Source: Planctomycetota bacterium
Lineage (GTDB): Bacteria; Planctomycetota; Planctomycetia; Pirellulales; Pirellulaceae
NCBI GenBank assembly: GCA_029979005.1
Contig: JAPOIJ010000025.1
Span: forward strand, 1 to 38,808
DNA length: 38,808 nucleotides
Direction of reading: 5' to 3'
Shown here: in pieces, positions 25,401 through 33,377 of the stretch
Layout of the letters: the number at the start of each line of letters is the position of its first letter
Numbering within the stretch: the first letter of the stretch is position 1
Notes under the pieces: model-generated
Told to the model about the DNA's origin: nothing
Database searches by the model: none
The model's input: only the letters and a program-made list of their open reading frames with translations
Position numbers and translations under genes: made by a program

Positions 25401-25617
25401 CGTCCGCTCGGCTGAGAAAAAGGAGTTCGGACCAATTCACTTTGAGACGCTTAAGAACTGGATTCGTGATGGGCGCGTGACGCCGGAAATGAAAATCCTT
25501 CGCGCTGACTGGGGCAAATGGAAAAGACCAGAAAAAATATTTCCGGCAATTCAAGAGACTGCTCATCCTGCCCGTTCGCAGAATAACCTGCCAGCAGTAG
25601 AATTAGAGGACAACTAG
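22453..25617 (+). CDS. Zinc-ribbon, multi-TPR, GYF-domain protein
   Basis: A 1054-aa soluble scaffold-like protein of unknown role. The N-terminus has a zinc-ribbon-like C5xxC8...C19xxC22 (LCPQCSSK, NCDNCDW). After a polar linker (about 50-95), residues about 100-940 are a long array of TPR-type helix pairs; typical units are AHLKNLDFRNAETDCTHAID, FDRGWVYFKARQFEKAKRDF and LGNKEEAKSDLLKAIRLNPL. The C-terminus (about 981-1031) is a GYF_2-like domain: WWVVRSAEKKEFGPIHFETL, then W..DGRVTP and the closing W-x-K-W, a proline-rich-peptide binder in related folds. There is no signal peptide or TM. The kinase gene starts 35 nt after its stop, so the pair is probably one operon and the TPR protein may be a substrate or adaptor of the kinase (inference). 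Confidence 0.85.
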   Translation: MINLCPQCSSKITDFAVNCDNCDWSLISEQEPSDFRIKVDADDKLGKFESDEAIEETIQIVQKSRRKITASKRQSGQPSQASPNFTGGPPKSQEDDDSQINEATQRALEFIELGDLEASLTYLNRAIIDLPVENNGECYSLRGYAHLKNLDFRNAETDCTHAIDLGWEEPQTYAWRAAARGEQNKWPAAFDDLSHADQIAADDDEQYQSLISAYSKNASDYFRTRIQAGHDSADLFFDRGWVYFKARQFEKAKRDFHLALKKQPGHPNASMGLAELKYIFLEEYDVRELCDAALKGSQECQAHGLKIRAMLNSRENKLDAARNDIRTLMSLAGEDPQTNLTVCKLLRSIGEFELAIKILNTLIQNKPKGSNLFRERGECLAAIDCNALALKDFKKHLQQCRADFPVLVKSAELAIQENRLDLAQRRLKRALKLDLDRDDEVYLIRSRAYLSADDYSNALQDCEASIHSNETNPEGYALLASIHEAQSNPENAVSALTQAINLEKDDLKKSKLLQHRAQLFESLQKQKTALEDWKHSVSLNPSNANSWLQIAKLYQPCDAWESVNEALVNALTAQSPPPRHIAQAVSRIAKKSCQFFENKFQNESQVNPDLLLQRALTYQLRGLPEKAIADCNLILESDSNNVAAKHCRAQVFNQQKNYHAALDDLTAALKAKDISPTTQSRLRFDRASTHNLLGNKEEAKSDLLKAIRLNPLASRNFVFLGELHQQTGEFDKSLRAFDKSLTVDPVNPNVLRKSGVCNTQLQNHHTAIGNFSRAINLAPTQVELVIQRGQAYLKIDQPQLALEDFEFALHQNDQLSKAYSGRASALAMQGKIEKSLISLTKAIHRFSRARDLAEIIFARGKIFYQMGRNSPAVSDFSFVLELMRSDPNYAAAIRYARAIANVHNEKWDKAQRDFRKLSKLRPSDKEIQNALAWLADRDQKRPNFLNAPKPFLRPTRPSITGPRCRLSDDANQWNAPAPHDWWVVRSAEKKEFGPIHFETLKNWIRDGRVTPEMKILRADWGKWKRPEKIFPAIQETAHPARSQNNLPAVELEDN

Positions 25618-25652
25618 AAAGCCCCACGACACGGGAAAGATACTCCCATCCT

Positions 25653-26642
25653 ATGAATACCCAGAATAAAACAGGTGAATACGGTGACAGACCAAGCGAA
25701 TACGGCGACAGCCGAATTTCGATGGTCTTTGTTTCTGACATTGAGGTAGAGCCCCCAAAACGCATATCTAACACCTTCAAAAAGTACGCTCATTTTCGTG
25801 AGTTAAGCACAGGTGGAAAAGCCCGACTCGTTTCCTGTAAAGATACGAATCTCGGAAGACGAGTTGTCCTCAAAATGCTTCGTGACGAGTTTTTTGAAGA
25901 TGATGTTGAGCTTCGACGATTGATTCGCGAGGCGCGAATCACTGCGCAACTCCAGCATCCGGCAACGGTTCCAATGTACGAATTGGGGCAAGACGACAAT
26001 GGTAACTGGTTTTTTGCAATGAAAAAAATCGAAGGGAAAACACTCTTCGAGATCATTGTGGGGCTTGCTCGACGCGAAACACAATATGAATCGACCTATG
26101 ATTTAAATCATTTGCTGGGCATTCTCACAAATGTTGGCGACGCCCTCGCCTATGCTCACACCAGAGGCGTTATTCATCGAGACATCAAACCCGAAAACAT
26201 TATTGTCGGAATGTTTGGCGAAGTAACCCTGATTGACTGGGGAGCGGCAAAAGTTTGGGGAATGCCAAACGACGGAGGCGAAGGAACCAAAGGGCAGCGA
26301 GGTGGCACTCCGCTTTACATGTCACCCGAACAAGTCACTGGTCATCGGATGGTTGACGAGCGCACCGACATTTTTAGTTTGGGCATCGTAATGTATGAAA
26401 TGATGGCTCAGCGAGAACCGTTTCGAGGCGCAGATATCGGAAAGACTTTTGACAACATCGTGAACAAAGCGCCTACACCACCACGCGAAGCAGCACCACA
26501 CCGTGTGATTCCTCAAAAGCTCGAAGAAATCTGTCTTAAAGCGCTTGAGAAAGATCCTAATGACCGCTATCAATCTATGACTGCAATGATGAGTGCCGTG
26601 AATAAATTTAGAAATGATTCGCTCCTACGTGACATTAGTTAA
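25653..26642 (+). CDS. Soluble Ser/Thr protein kinase
   Basis: A 329-aa Hanks-type kinase with no membrane segment. The kinase domain spans about 47-320: a degenerate glycine loop (LSTGGKARLV), K74 in VVLKML, E93 in IREARI, the catalytic H175-R-D177-IKPEN182 loop, D195-W-G in place of DFG, and the activation end GTPLYMSPEQV. All catalytic residues are present, so it should be active. It has a 40-residue polar N-terminal extension and almost no C-terminal extension, unlike typical receptor-type planctomycete kinases. No clear Shine-Dalgarno precedes ATG 25653. It sits between the TPR/GYF gene and a small two-TM gene on the same strand. Confidence 0.92.
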   Translation: MNTQNKTGEYGDRPSEYGDSRISMVFVSDIEVEPPKRISNTFKKYAHFRELSTGGKARLVSCKDTNLGRRVVLKMLRDEFFEDDVELRRLIREARITAQLQHPATVPMYELGQDDNGNWFFAMKKIEGKTLFEIIVGLARRETQYESTYDLNHLLGILTNVGDALAYAHTRGVIHRDIKPENIIVGMFGEVTLIDWGAAKVWGMPNDGGEGTKGQRGGTPLYMSPEQVTGHRMVDERTDIFSLGIVMYEMMAQREPFRGADIGKTFDNIVNKAPTPPREAAPHRVIPQKLEEICLKALEKDPNDRYQSMTAMMSAVNKFRNDSLLRDIS

Positions 26643-26687
26643 CATGGGTTTTGCTCTATTCCCAACATCAGAAAACCAATCGTAACT

Positions 26688-26972
26688 ATGGCGAACCAAA
26701 GCGATGATTCGAGACTTGAAAAGATAGACCAGAAACTCCGAGTTCTGGTCGTTCTTGCTGCCTGCCAAGCAGGGGTAACCGGATTAATGTTCGTCTATTT
26801 GGTTTTGGAGAACTTTATCCCATCCAATTCTACGCTTCTTCTATTTTTAATCGGGCTTGGCGTTTTCTTGTATCTATTCCGCAGTCGAATTCCCCGCTGG
26901 TTCGGCAATATAAGTCGCTTTATTTTCGCTAACTTACTCGAAATGAGAAAATCAGATTCAGTAAAGGATTAG
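26688..26972 (+). CDS. Small two-TM membrane protein
   Basis: A 94-aa protein with a charged N-terminus (SDDSRLEKIDQKL), two hydrophobic segments (about 18-43, VLVVLAACQAGVTGLMFVYL; about 49-66, LLLFLIGLGVFLYLF) and a basic amphipathic C-terminal part (RSRIPRWFGNISRFIFANLL). No family is recognised. It lies 45 nt after the kinase stop and is probably the last gene of the TPR-kinase unit, perhaps giving the soluble kinase a membrane partner (inference). It is convergent with mqnD. Confidence 0.75.
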   Translation: MANQSDDSRLEKIDQKLRVLVVLAACQAGVTGLMFVYLVLENFIPSNSTLLLFLIGLGVFLYLFRSRIPRWFGNISRFIFANLLEMRKSDSVKD

Positions 26973-27037
26973 CTTCTTCGAAATCTCTACTTTACTGCGC
27001 TGACATTGTTTTGGTTGCAGCCACCCATTCAATCGTT

Positions 27038-27916
27038 TCACGACTGATAAACTTCGATCGCCGGTTGTGTAGGTGACATGATCTGCTGCTCAATTGCCTT
27101 TTGTGATAAAACCGACAGCGCTTGCCGCCCTTCCTCGCCAAGATCCACCGTCCAATCATTCACATAGAGTTCGACGTGGGCCATCAAAACTTCATCGTCA
27201 AATTCCTGAGCATATTTTCGCATGGTTGGTAATGTTTCTTCACGATGCTTCAAACCATAAACGATGGATGAACGAATAACGCTCTGAACTCGTGCCAACG
27301 TCTCTTGGTTTAATTCTCGACGAGCCAAAATCCCTCCCAAGGGAAGAGGAACACTGGTCTCCAATTCCCAGCGCGTGCCGAGATCCTCGACTAAAAAGAG
27401 TCCTTCCTCCGCCCAGGTAAACCGCCCTTCGTGTATACAAACTCCGAAATCGGCAGATTTCTCCTGAAGCGAGGGCATGATTGCTGAAAACAGTTGGTGT
27501 TCGACCCGAGTCTTCTTTGATGCGATTGCTTCTCCATAAAATAGCCGGAACAGCATCGCCGCAGTTGTAAATTCCCCGGGGCATAAAGTGCGAGTACATC
27601 CCGAAGCATTTAAGGCATCATCCGGCGAAGTCCCTTCTTTCGCCGACAAAAGTAAAGGGCCAACTCCAAACCCCAACGCTGACCCCGATGGCAAAACCAA
27701 TGTCCGATCAGAAAGAAGTGCAGCAGCATGAAAACTTGCTTTCGCCACCTCAAACCGATCTTGAAAAAGCCCCTCATTTAGCTGCTGAATATCTAGCAAC
27801 TCAATTTGAAAATCCAAGCCGAGTAAATCAACCTTACGATTAAGGATGCCATGAAACGCAAAAGTATCATTGGGACATGTTGAAATGGCCAGTCGGATTT
27901 TATTTGTAGTTTGCAT
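27038..27916 (-). CDS. mqnD: 1,4-dihydroxy-6-naphthoate synthase (MqnD)
   Basis: Converts cyclic dehypoxanthinyl futalosine to 1,4-dihydroxy-6-naphthoate in the futalosine route to menaquinone. The 292-aa product has the periplasmic-binding-protein-like fold of the MqnA/MqnD family: KIRLAISTCPNDTFAFHGIL at the N-terminus, DIQQLNEGLFQDRFEVAKAS, SGSALGFGVGPLLLS and CIHEGRFTWAEEGLFLVEDL. The 'STCPNDTF.F' and 'G.GVGPLL' patterns favour MqnD over MqnA. It lies 95 nt downstream of mqnB, so the two are very likely co-transcribed. mqnA, mqnC and mqnE are not in the window. Confidence 0.9.
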   Translation of the reverse strand: MQTTNKIRLAISTCPNDTFAFHGILNRKVDLLGLDFQIELLDIQQLNEGLFQDRFEVAKASFHAAALLSDRTLVLPSGSALGFGVGPLLLSAKEGTSPDDALNASGCTRTLCPGEFTTAAMLFRLFYGEAIASKKTRVEHQLFSAIMPSLQEKSADFGVCIHEGRFTWAEEGLFLVEDLGTRWELETSVPLPLGGILARRELNQETLARVQSVIRSSIVYGLKHREETLPTMRKYAQEFDDEVLMAHVELYVNDWTVDLGEEGRQALSVLSQKAIEQQIMSPTQPAIEVYQS

Positions 27917-28011
27917 TATTTTTGCCGTCTAAAGCCGGTGTTTCTTCACTTAACGTCGATAACCGGGGCGTCTTAATAGAGAGAGGAACGTCCAACGAAT
28001 CGAGAAATCAC

Positions 28012-28656
28012 TTAACGCTCCAGAAAATCCAACAAGAGATTAGTTACTGCCTCCAATGCTTCATGGATTTTCCAATTCCGCTTGTCACGATCTCCCGCCC
28101 GATTGGAGATTCCACGCACCAAATAAAAAGGAACACCACATATCTTTGCGGCAACCGCTACCGCAAACCCTTCCATTTCCTCAACAGCAGCGTTTGGGAA
28201 ACGACGGCGTCTCTCGTCTACATCATCACTGTTGTTGGCTGCTGCGCACACTGTGAGAATCTGGCAGGGTGGTCCTTCAAAATTTGCAAGAGGTAAGACA
28301 TCACCGATGCTGTCCGTATCACCTCTACCGGCCCATTGCATCCACCCCATCTCGCCTGCGGTTTGATAGTCAGGCCCACTCCCCGCTCCAATGCCAAAAC
28401 ACCCAACCTCACTCCCTACCACCGCTGTACCAGTCGGAATTTCTGACGCATACGCACCTGCAATCCCGACTAAAACGACATTTGTTGGTTGGTACCGCGT
28501 AATTAATTCCATCGCCTTTGCAGCCGAAACAACAGGTCCAAAGCCGCAGACCTCAACCACAGTCTCAGTGCTGGAAATACGTTCAACAACAAACTCGTAT
28601 TCCATCAACGTCGGCACCAAAATCAGCCACTTCACTTGATTCAAGGTTGAGCTCAT
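28012..28656 (-). CDS. mqnB: Futalosine hydrolase (MqnB)
   Basis: Removes hypoxanthine from futalosine in menaquinone biosynthesis. The 214-aa product is a nucleoside phosphorylase-fold hydrolase: WLILVPTLMEYEFVVERI, VVLVGIAGAYASEIPTGTAV, NAAVEEMEGFAVAVAAKICG with the nucleoside-binding MEGFAV block, and LVRGISNRAGDRDKRNWKIH, a signature that separates MqnB from MTA/SAH nucleosidases. Pairing with mqnD strongly supports the call. It is a member of a longer minus-strand run, but 106 nt separate it from the preceding membrane gene, so it may have its own promoter. Confidence 0.92.
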   Translation of the reverse strand: MSSTLNQVKWLILVPTLMEYEFVVERISSTETVVEVCGFGPVVSAAKAMELITRYQPTNVVLVGIAGAYASEIPTGTAVVGSEVGCFGIGAGSGPDYQTAGEMGWMQWAGRGDTDSIGDVLPLANFEGPPCQILTVCAAANNSDDVDERRRRFPNAAVEEMEGFAVAVAAKICGVPFYLVRGISNRAGDRDKRNWKIHEALEAVTNLLLDFLER

Positions 28657-28762
28657 TCAAGCCACTTTCCGTATGGGATTAAGGTTTGTTATTTCCAGAA
28701 AACAATTAACAAAGATTTCCGGTTTATATGGTATGGACGAACTTCGCCGAAATCGCTGGGCA

Positions 28763-29800
28763 TTAATGCGTCCGTTTTAAGACGATCTGTTTTAGTACTT
28801 GCTCGGCCCTCTGCCAATTAGAGGCCTCCCTTGCAGCCCAATAACTCATTAATGTCGCGAGACACAACATCACCGCAAATCCACTGGTCGCCTGCTTGAC
28901 CCTGAATGTTGAAATCTCAAGCAACATCGCCACGCTTCCTTCATTCCCTCCCAGCAATAGTCCCGTACAGCAAAGCCCGTAAACAAACGCCAGGACTAAC
29001 ATCGATATTGAAACCGATCGCAATGCCGACCAATCATTGATTTGAAAAAGAAAAATGGCGTACATCCAAATCAAAAGACAAACCCCAATCTGCAAGAATA
29101 GCCAATTCGGAATCTCATTCCCCCCGGACAACCCTCCCCAACTTATCAACTGTGTAAAAACCGGAATCAAATTTAGCAACCCAATAAAAATCAAGCCGAC
29201 AGCAAACATCTTTGCCAAGAAGAAACGATCCGCATTTGCCCGGGTTAATCGCTCTTCCCAACTTTTTTCTTCATTGATCTCGGAGGACTTGCCATCCGCA
29301 GAGCCTACCAACGACAGATTGAGATTTTCGCGAAGAATGGGTTTCCCAACTGCCGCAACACCGGTGGTTTCAATATGATTCACACCAATTGTTTGCTCCG
29401 CTTTCCTACTCACAAATGCCTGCTGCGAATCTGGTTGTTTTTTCCGTAAACGCTCGCCAACCAATTCAACTGAAACGGAGGGCAATTCCTGTTTTGGCCG
29501 ACTTGAGGTGTGCTGCCTAGGCTTGGCAACAGGAAGTCGAGGCGAATCAACAACCTCTTGAGTCGGGTCTCTTGAAGGCAACTCTTTTCGCGGCGAACCT
29601 TCCAAACTGCGTCTGTTATCAACTAAACTAGTGTATCTCTCGGCGCAACATTCAACCGTACCGGCGTCCTTGCTCTCGGCGATTGAAATTTCGGGAATGC
29701 GAATCATCGTTTCACATTTGGGGCATCTCACAACCTTGCCGCAACGAGCCATCGACGCATGTAGGATGCAGCCCTCAGGGCATCTAACTCGCAATGACAT
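28763..29800 (-). CDS. Zinc-ribbon membrane protein with four TM segments
   Basis: A 345-aa protein not assignable to a named family. ATG 29800 (MSLRVRCPEGCILHASMARC) is preferred to the TTG at 29815. The N-terminus is a cysteine cluster (C7, C11, C20, C26, C29; CPEGC and RCPKC), similar to the short zinc ribbons often fused to membrane proteins in planctomycetes. Residues about 40-190 are polar and probably disordered, then come four hydrophobic segments near 194-219, 232-254, 261-284 and 304-322. The C-terminus is short and basic. It lies between the lipase gene and mqnB on the same strand. Confidence 0.75.
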   Translation of the reverse strand: MSLRVRCPEGCILHASMARCGKVVRCPKCETMIRIPEISIAESKDAGTVECCAERYTSLVDNRRSLEGSPRKELPSRDPTQEVVDSPRLPVAKPRQHTSSRPKQELPSVSVELVGERLRKKQPDSQQAFVSRKAEQTIGVNHIETTGVAAVGKPILRENLNLSLVGSADGKSSEINEEKSWEERLTRANADRFFLAKMFAVGLIFIGLLNLIPVFTQLISWGGLSGGNEIPNWLFLQIGVCLLIWMYAIFLFQINDWSALRSVSISMLVLAFVYGLCCTGLLLGGNEGSVAMLLEISTFRVKQATSGFAVMLCLATLMSYWAAREASNWQRAEQVLKQIVLKRTH

Positions 29801-29939
29801 AAAACGCCTACTCAAAAAAGACTAACTATCCCAACCTCGCAGCACGGGTAATTATAACACTTCCGACAATGTCATTCAGCGTTTCCCAACAGGCCGACTC
29901 AAATCAGCCAACAGCGCGTAACATTGAGTTGTCGCTAAA

Positions 29940-30854
29940 CTATTTAGCTGAGTTCCACGGACTGTCAGACTTAGCCTCTTCACTTCGAACAATGTCGAAT
30001 ACAGCATCAACATAGGCGGGAGCCAAATGAGGACTAATCGAATCCCAATTTAGATTTCCTAGCTCAGTCAATCTCGCTTCCATACGTTTTAAAAATCGCT
30101 TGACTCCCCGTGGGCTGACAAGGCGACCGAATTTATCAACACACATTTCAATACCTCCGTGATCGAAACCCGATCTCATTTTCGGAATCCGGGGGATTGG
30201 ATCTCCGAAATTCACCCAACGGAAATGCTTTAATCTCACATGTTTGTGGTACTGCCGACTGGCAACTCGCGGACAGCCAAATGTATGAAGCTCCCTTGGC
30301 TGGGACTGAATATACGAAAGCACGCATCGGGACGCACAAAGAGTTGCAACCGCTGCTCCCAGCGAATGCCCGCAAAACCAGAGCTTACGTTTATTTGGCT
30401 CCAACTCTGCTTCCACCGCGGGCCAAACCCCGTCCGCCATCACTTTGAAGTCATCGATCACCAATCCTGTTGTCTGCGCCATCGTCGCTGACAATCCTTC
30501 CAGTTCCCTCGCTTCCTCTAGCTCCCTAATCTCTTTGCTTCGAAATACCATCACAGCATCAAATTCATTTTGAAACCAGAAGACATCAACGCCTCCCCCC
30601 TGGATTACTTTGCCGTCCGTGAATCCAAGCTGGCCCGCAATTGCATTCGCATCTTGAATAGGAAGATAGCTTGCCAGAGCCATTTCACAAAACAACAACG
30701 ATCTTCGCAAAACCGAAAGTTCTAAAATGGGGCCTTTGTGCTGACTCTTAAAAAAGAAGTCCCGCGATGTCTTTGTATTAAGACTCGCGTTCTTATCAGG
30801 AATCTGAATTTCCGAAGCTACCATTTCACAACCGCAAAAGGAATTTAAAATCAC
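29940..30854 (-). CDS. Class 3 lipase-like alpha/beta hydrolase
   Basis: A 304-aa hydrolase of the fungal-type lipase (Lipase_3) group. The nucleophile elbow is LWFCGHSLGAAVATLCASR with S164. D218 in NFGDPIPRIP and H276 in SPHLAPAY fit the Asp and His of the triad. HTFGCPRVASRQY is also typical. No signal peptide is evident, so it looks cytosolic. The start is uncertain: GTG 30854 or ATG 30824 (dropping ten residues), neither with a Shine-Dalgarno. It follows the FHA-cyclase gene by 111 nt on the same strand. Whether it acts on membrane lipids or another ester is unknown. Confidence 0.85.
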   Translation of the reverse strand: MILNSFCGCEMVASEIQIPDKNASLNTKTSRDFFFKSQHKGPILELSVLRRSLLFCEMALASYLPIQDANAIAGQLGFTDGKVIQGGGVDVFWFQNEFDAVMVFRSKEIRELEEARELEGLSATMAQTTGLVIDDFKVMADGVWPAVEAELEPNKRKLWFCGHSLGAAVATLCASRCVLSYIQSQPRELHTFGCPRVASRQYHKHVRLKHFRWVNFGDPIPRIPKMRSGFDHGGIEMCVDKFGRLVSPRGVKRFLKRMEARLTELGNLNWDSISPHLAPAYVDAVFDIVRSEEAKSDSPWNSAK

Positions 30855-30965
30855 ATACTCAACGCCAAACGTAACGCAGTCGCAAAGTCACCTACCCAAA
30901 ATAGTTTCAGCGCTAACGGATCTTCAATCGAAATGGATTCACGATCGAAACGACTACCCCATCCG

Positions 30966-32798
30966 TCATTTCGTCTGCATCTCAATCGTACCTCGCCATC
31001 CCTTTGGAGGCTTACCTTGAGACTGCCTGAGAAACTTCTCCAAAAACAATCTCAAGGAATCTTCTGAATCCAGTATATCTAATTCCGTTTGCAATCGCAT
31101 CCATTCACCCGCCCGAAACAACTCCAGCAGATTTTCTGAATGAACTAAATCATCGTCAGTCACTTCAGATGCAGCGCAGACTTGAAACACGTCGAATGCC
31201 CCCTCCATACCAAATGGCTTGAAATTACCCATGCAGCGCACTGAAATTTCCTTAGAAAAATCATCGTCGCCCTTTAAGGCCTCCACGGTGGCCGCATCAA
31301 TTAGTATTTTCGAATTGAGCCATTTCGTCATTCCCTCCAACCGCGAGGCTAAGTTAACGACAGGACCGAAAGCGGTTACTTTTACCTGATCACGTGTGCC
31401 TATCTTACCTGCGACAGATTCCCCTGAGGCAATCCCAATCCCAAACTGAAATCCAAAATCGTCGGCCATCTCGCCGAGCCGAGCGTGGTTATCGACATGT
31501 GAATGAATCGAAATCGCTGCTTTTACCGCCGATACCGCATTTTGCTCACTTCTTCTTGGTGGAATAGGCCAACCCCAAAACCCCATTGCCGAGTCACCGT
31601 GAAAATCCCCGATCACCCCACCGAAATCTAAAATATTGGATGTTGTGATCCCCAACGCTTCACTAACTCGTGCTAAAAGCTCAAGCAAGTCATCGGACAA
31701 CTGTTCAGATGTTTTAGAAAAACCCCTCAAGTCACAAAACAAAACTGACAAATCACACTCACGCGGTTGCAGCACCTGTTCGGAATCGAGTACCGAAATC
31801 GCCTTCATAACCACTGGTGAAAAGAACGTCCGAAGACTCGCCTCCTGTCTCTCGAGCTTCTTAACCAGCAACAAATTCCTGAGCGACGAACCAACCAACT
31901 CGCAGAATTTGAGATCGCCTTGAAAATCTAATTCCTGAGAAACGGAACTCAAACTTGAATCCCGATCGCCACGCTCTTTACCTGCAACGTAAACTCCCCA
32001 ACCGGGTGTTGCTGCACTTGATATCGGAGACACAAAAGCCCAGTCGTTTTCATAGTCGATTGTATATTTCGACTTCTCACCTTTACCATGGCTCCAAATA
32101 TGCAAAACCGATTCATTCGATTCCAGCGCCTGTTTAACCAGTGTCTCGCTCGGCTGAAATCCACCTGAACTAAGATCGCGCCGATCCCATTGCATAATCT
32201 CAATATCGGAATCGCTAAGCCGTTGAGTTTCGTCGACTTCAATTACGGGATCAAATGCTGGATCCGCCGCTAAATCTCGAATTCTGACCAACCCCACGGT
32301 CGACGCCGAAGCGATCCCCTGCATTAACGTATTCACAATTTGAATTAGTAAATTCTCATTGTCTGACGCTGTAGCAATCACCGTCGGTAATCGACTTAAT
32401 ACATCGATCCGGCGATCAACATCACGAAACGAGACCTTGCGCAAATAGTCAGCGGTAAATGTTTTTTGACTAATTGGATCCGGCACGTCTAAAGACCCAA
32501 ATGCTTCTTCCTCGGCGATGGTAAATTGAGTTTTACCGATAACAAAATGTTCACCCGCTCCCAATTCAAAACAATCTTCGGCTTTACCGTCGTAAAAAAC
32601 CGGATTCGAAGAACTTTTAAGCTTTTGAATGCGAACCTTGTCTCCTGCCAAGCAAAGGGAAATGTGAATCCGAGAGATTTGGCTATCCCACGGAACACGA
32701 TAAGTCTCTGTTGCTCGTCCAACAAAAATCTCTCGCTCCGGTATTCGTCGCCTCCAGCGAGCACCGACTTCGGATCCCTCTGCAATCAGTTCCAACAT
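30966..32798 (-). CDS. FHA - GAF-like - class III nucleotide cyclase
   Basis: A 610-aa signalling protein expected to make a cyclic nucleotide. Residues about 1-100 are an FHA domain (FVGRATETYR, SQISRIHISL with R28, S42, R43, H45), which binds phosphothreonine. About 125-315 is a GAF-like sensor (VDRRIDVLSRLPTVIATASD...). About 345-510 is the class III cyclase catalytic domain: D356 in LFCDLRGFS and D402 in GDSAMGFWGWP are the two metal-binding Asp; N482 and R486 in VNLASRLEGMTK are the transition-state pair. At the purine-specifying position before GD, where adenylyl cyclases usually carry Lys, this protein has D398 (VIGDFHGD). No TM segment. It sits downstream of a membrane kinase gene. 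Confidence 0.9.
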   Translation of the reverse strand: MLELIAEGSEVGARWRRRIPEREIFVGRATETYRVPWDSQISRIHISLCLAGDKVRIQKLKSSSNPVFYDGKAEDCFELGAGEHFVIGKTQFTIAEEEAFGSLDVPDPISQKTFTADYLRKVSFRDVDRRIDVLSRLPTVIATASDNENLLIQIVNTLMQGIASASTVGLVRIRDLAADPAFDPVIEVDETQRLSDSDIEIMQWDRRDLSSGGFQPSETLVKQALESNESVLHIWSHGKGEKSKYTIDYENDWAFVSPISSAATPGWGVYVAGKERGDRDSSLSSVSQELDFQGDLKFCELVGSSLRNLLLVKKLERQEASLRTFFSPVVMKAISVLDSEQVLQPRECDLSVLFCDLRGFSKTSEQLSDDLLELLARVSEALGITTSNILDFGGVIGDFHGDSAMGFWGWPIPPRRSEQNAVSAVKAAISIHSHVDNHARLGEMADDFGFQFGIGIASGESVAGKIGTRDQVKVTAFGPVVNLASRLEGMTKWLNSKILIDAATVEALKGDDDFSKEISVRCMGNFKPFGMEGAFDVFQVCAASEVTDDDLVHSENLLELFRAGEWMRLQTELDILDSEDSLRLFLEKFLRQSQGKPPKGWRGTIEMQTK

Positions 32799-32869
32799 GT
32801 TTTCCCTGTTCCGCGTCCAGAATCCGATTCACCCAAAACGCAATTATGCAACCAACTCATCAGCACCAA

Positions 32870-33256
32870 TCACGGACTTGTAAGCACCATCTTATTCAAA
32901 AAGAAAAAACAAATCCCAACAATCATCAATCCCAAAAACACCGCTAACAATTGCAATCGCCCGGAATGAAACCCGCGCGTCGCGTGGTCCAACCGCAAAT
33001 AGGTAAACGACAATCCGAGAAGCAAGAGTATCCCAATGAAAAATATGGCTAGGCCAACGATACGACTCCGTATCAATCGCCGTGTTTCTAAATCAATCTC
33101 AACCCCAGCACTAACAGATTCTCCAATTGGCTCAGAGGCTTGCCAACCAAGAGGGTCAACAATGAACCGACTTTCAGGCTTGAGTGGTTCCGCAGGAACC
33201 GCGGAAACGCTCGCTGTCCAACCAAGCACAACAACGAGCAGTATCAATGTTCTCAT
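32870..33256 (-). CDS. Small exported/membrane protein
   Basis: ATG 33256 gives 128 aa: a signal peptide (residues 1-20, MRTLILLVVVLGWTASVSAV), an external segment of about 43 residues, a TM helix about 65-87 (SRIVGLAIFFIGILLLLGLS) and another about 101-121. The longer frame from 33397 adds 47 non-hydrophobic residues before the signal and is rejected. No family is recognised. It is encoded between the membrane kinase (121 nt) and the FHA-cyclase (71 nt), so it may belong to that pathway, for instance as an envelope sensor (inference). Confidence 0.75.
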   Translation of the reverse strand: MRTLILLVVVLGWTASVSAVPAEPLKPESRFIVDPLGWQASEPIGESVSAGVEIDLETRRLIRSRIVGLAIFFIGILLLLGLSFTYLRLDHATRGFHSGRLQLLAVFLGLMIVGICFFFLNKMVLTSP

Positions 33257-33377
33257 CAAGTGCAAACATCTGGCCGCAAGCCAATGTTTTTTGGAATTTC
33301 CGAATTGATGAAATAGCGTTGTCAAAGTACTTCCGATGGTAATTAATTCAGTTTCAAAACCACAACTGGGTAACCCA

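Noticed and set aside
29055..29378. 107-codon + strand frame
   Set aside because: Antisense of the four-TM zinc-ribbon gene; no motif or start signal.
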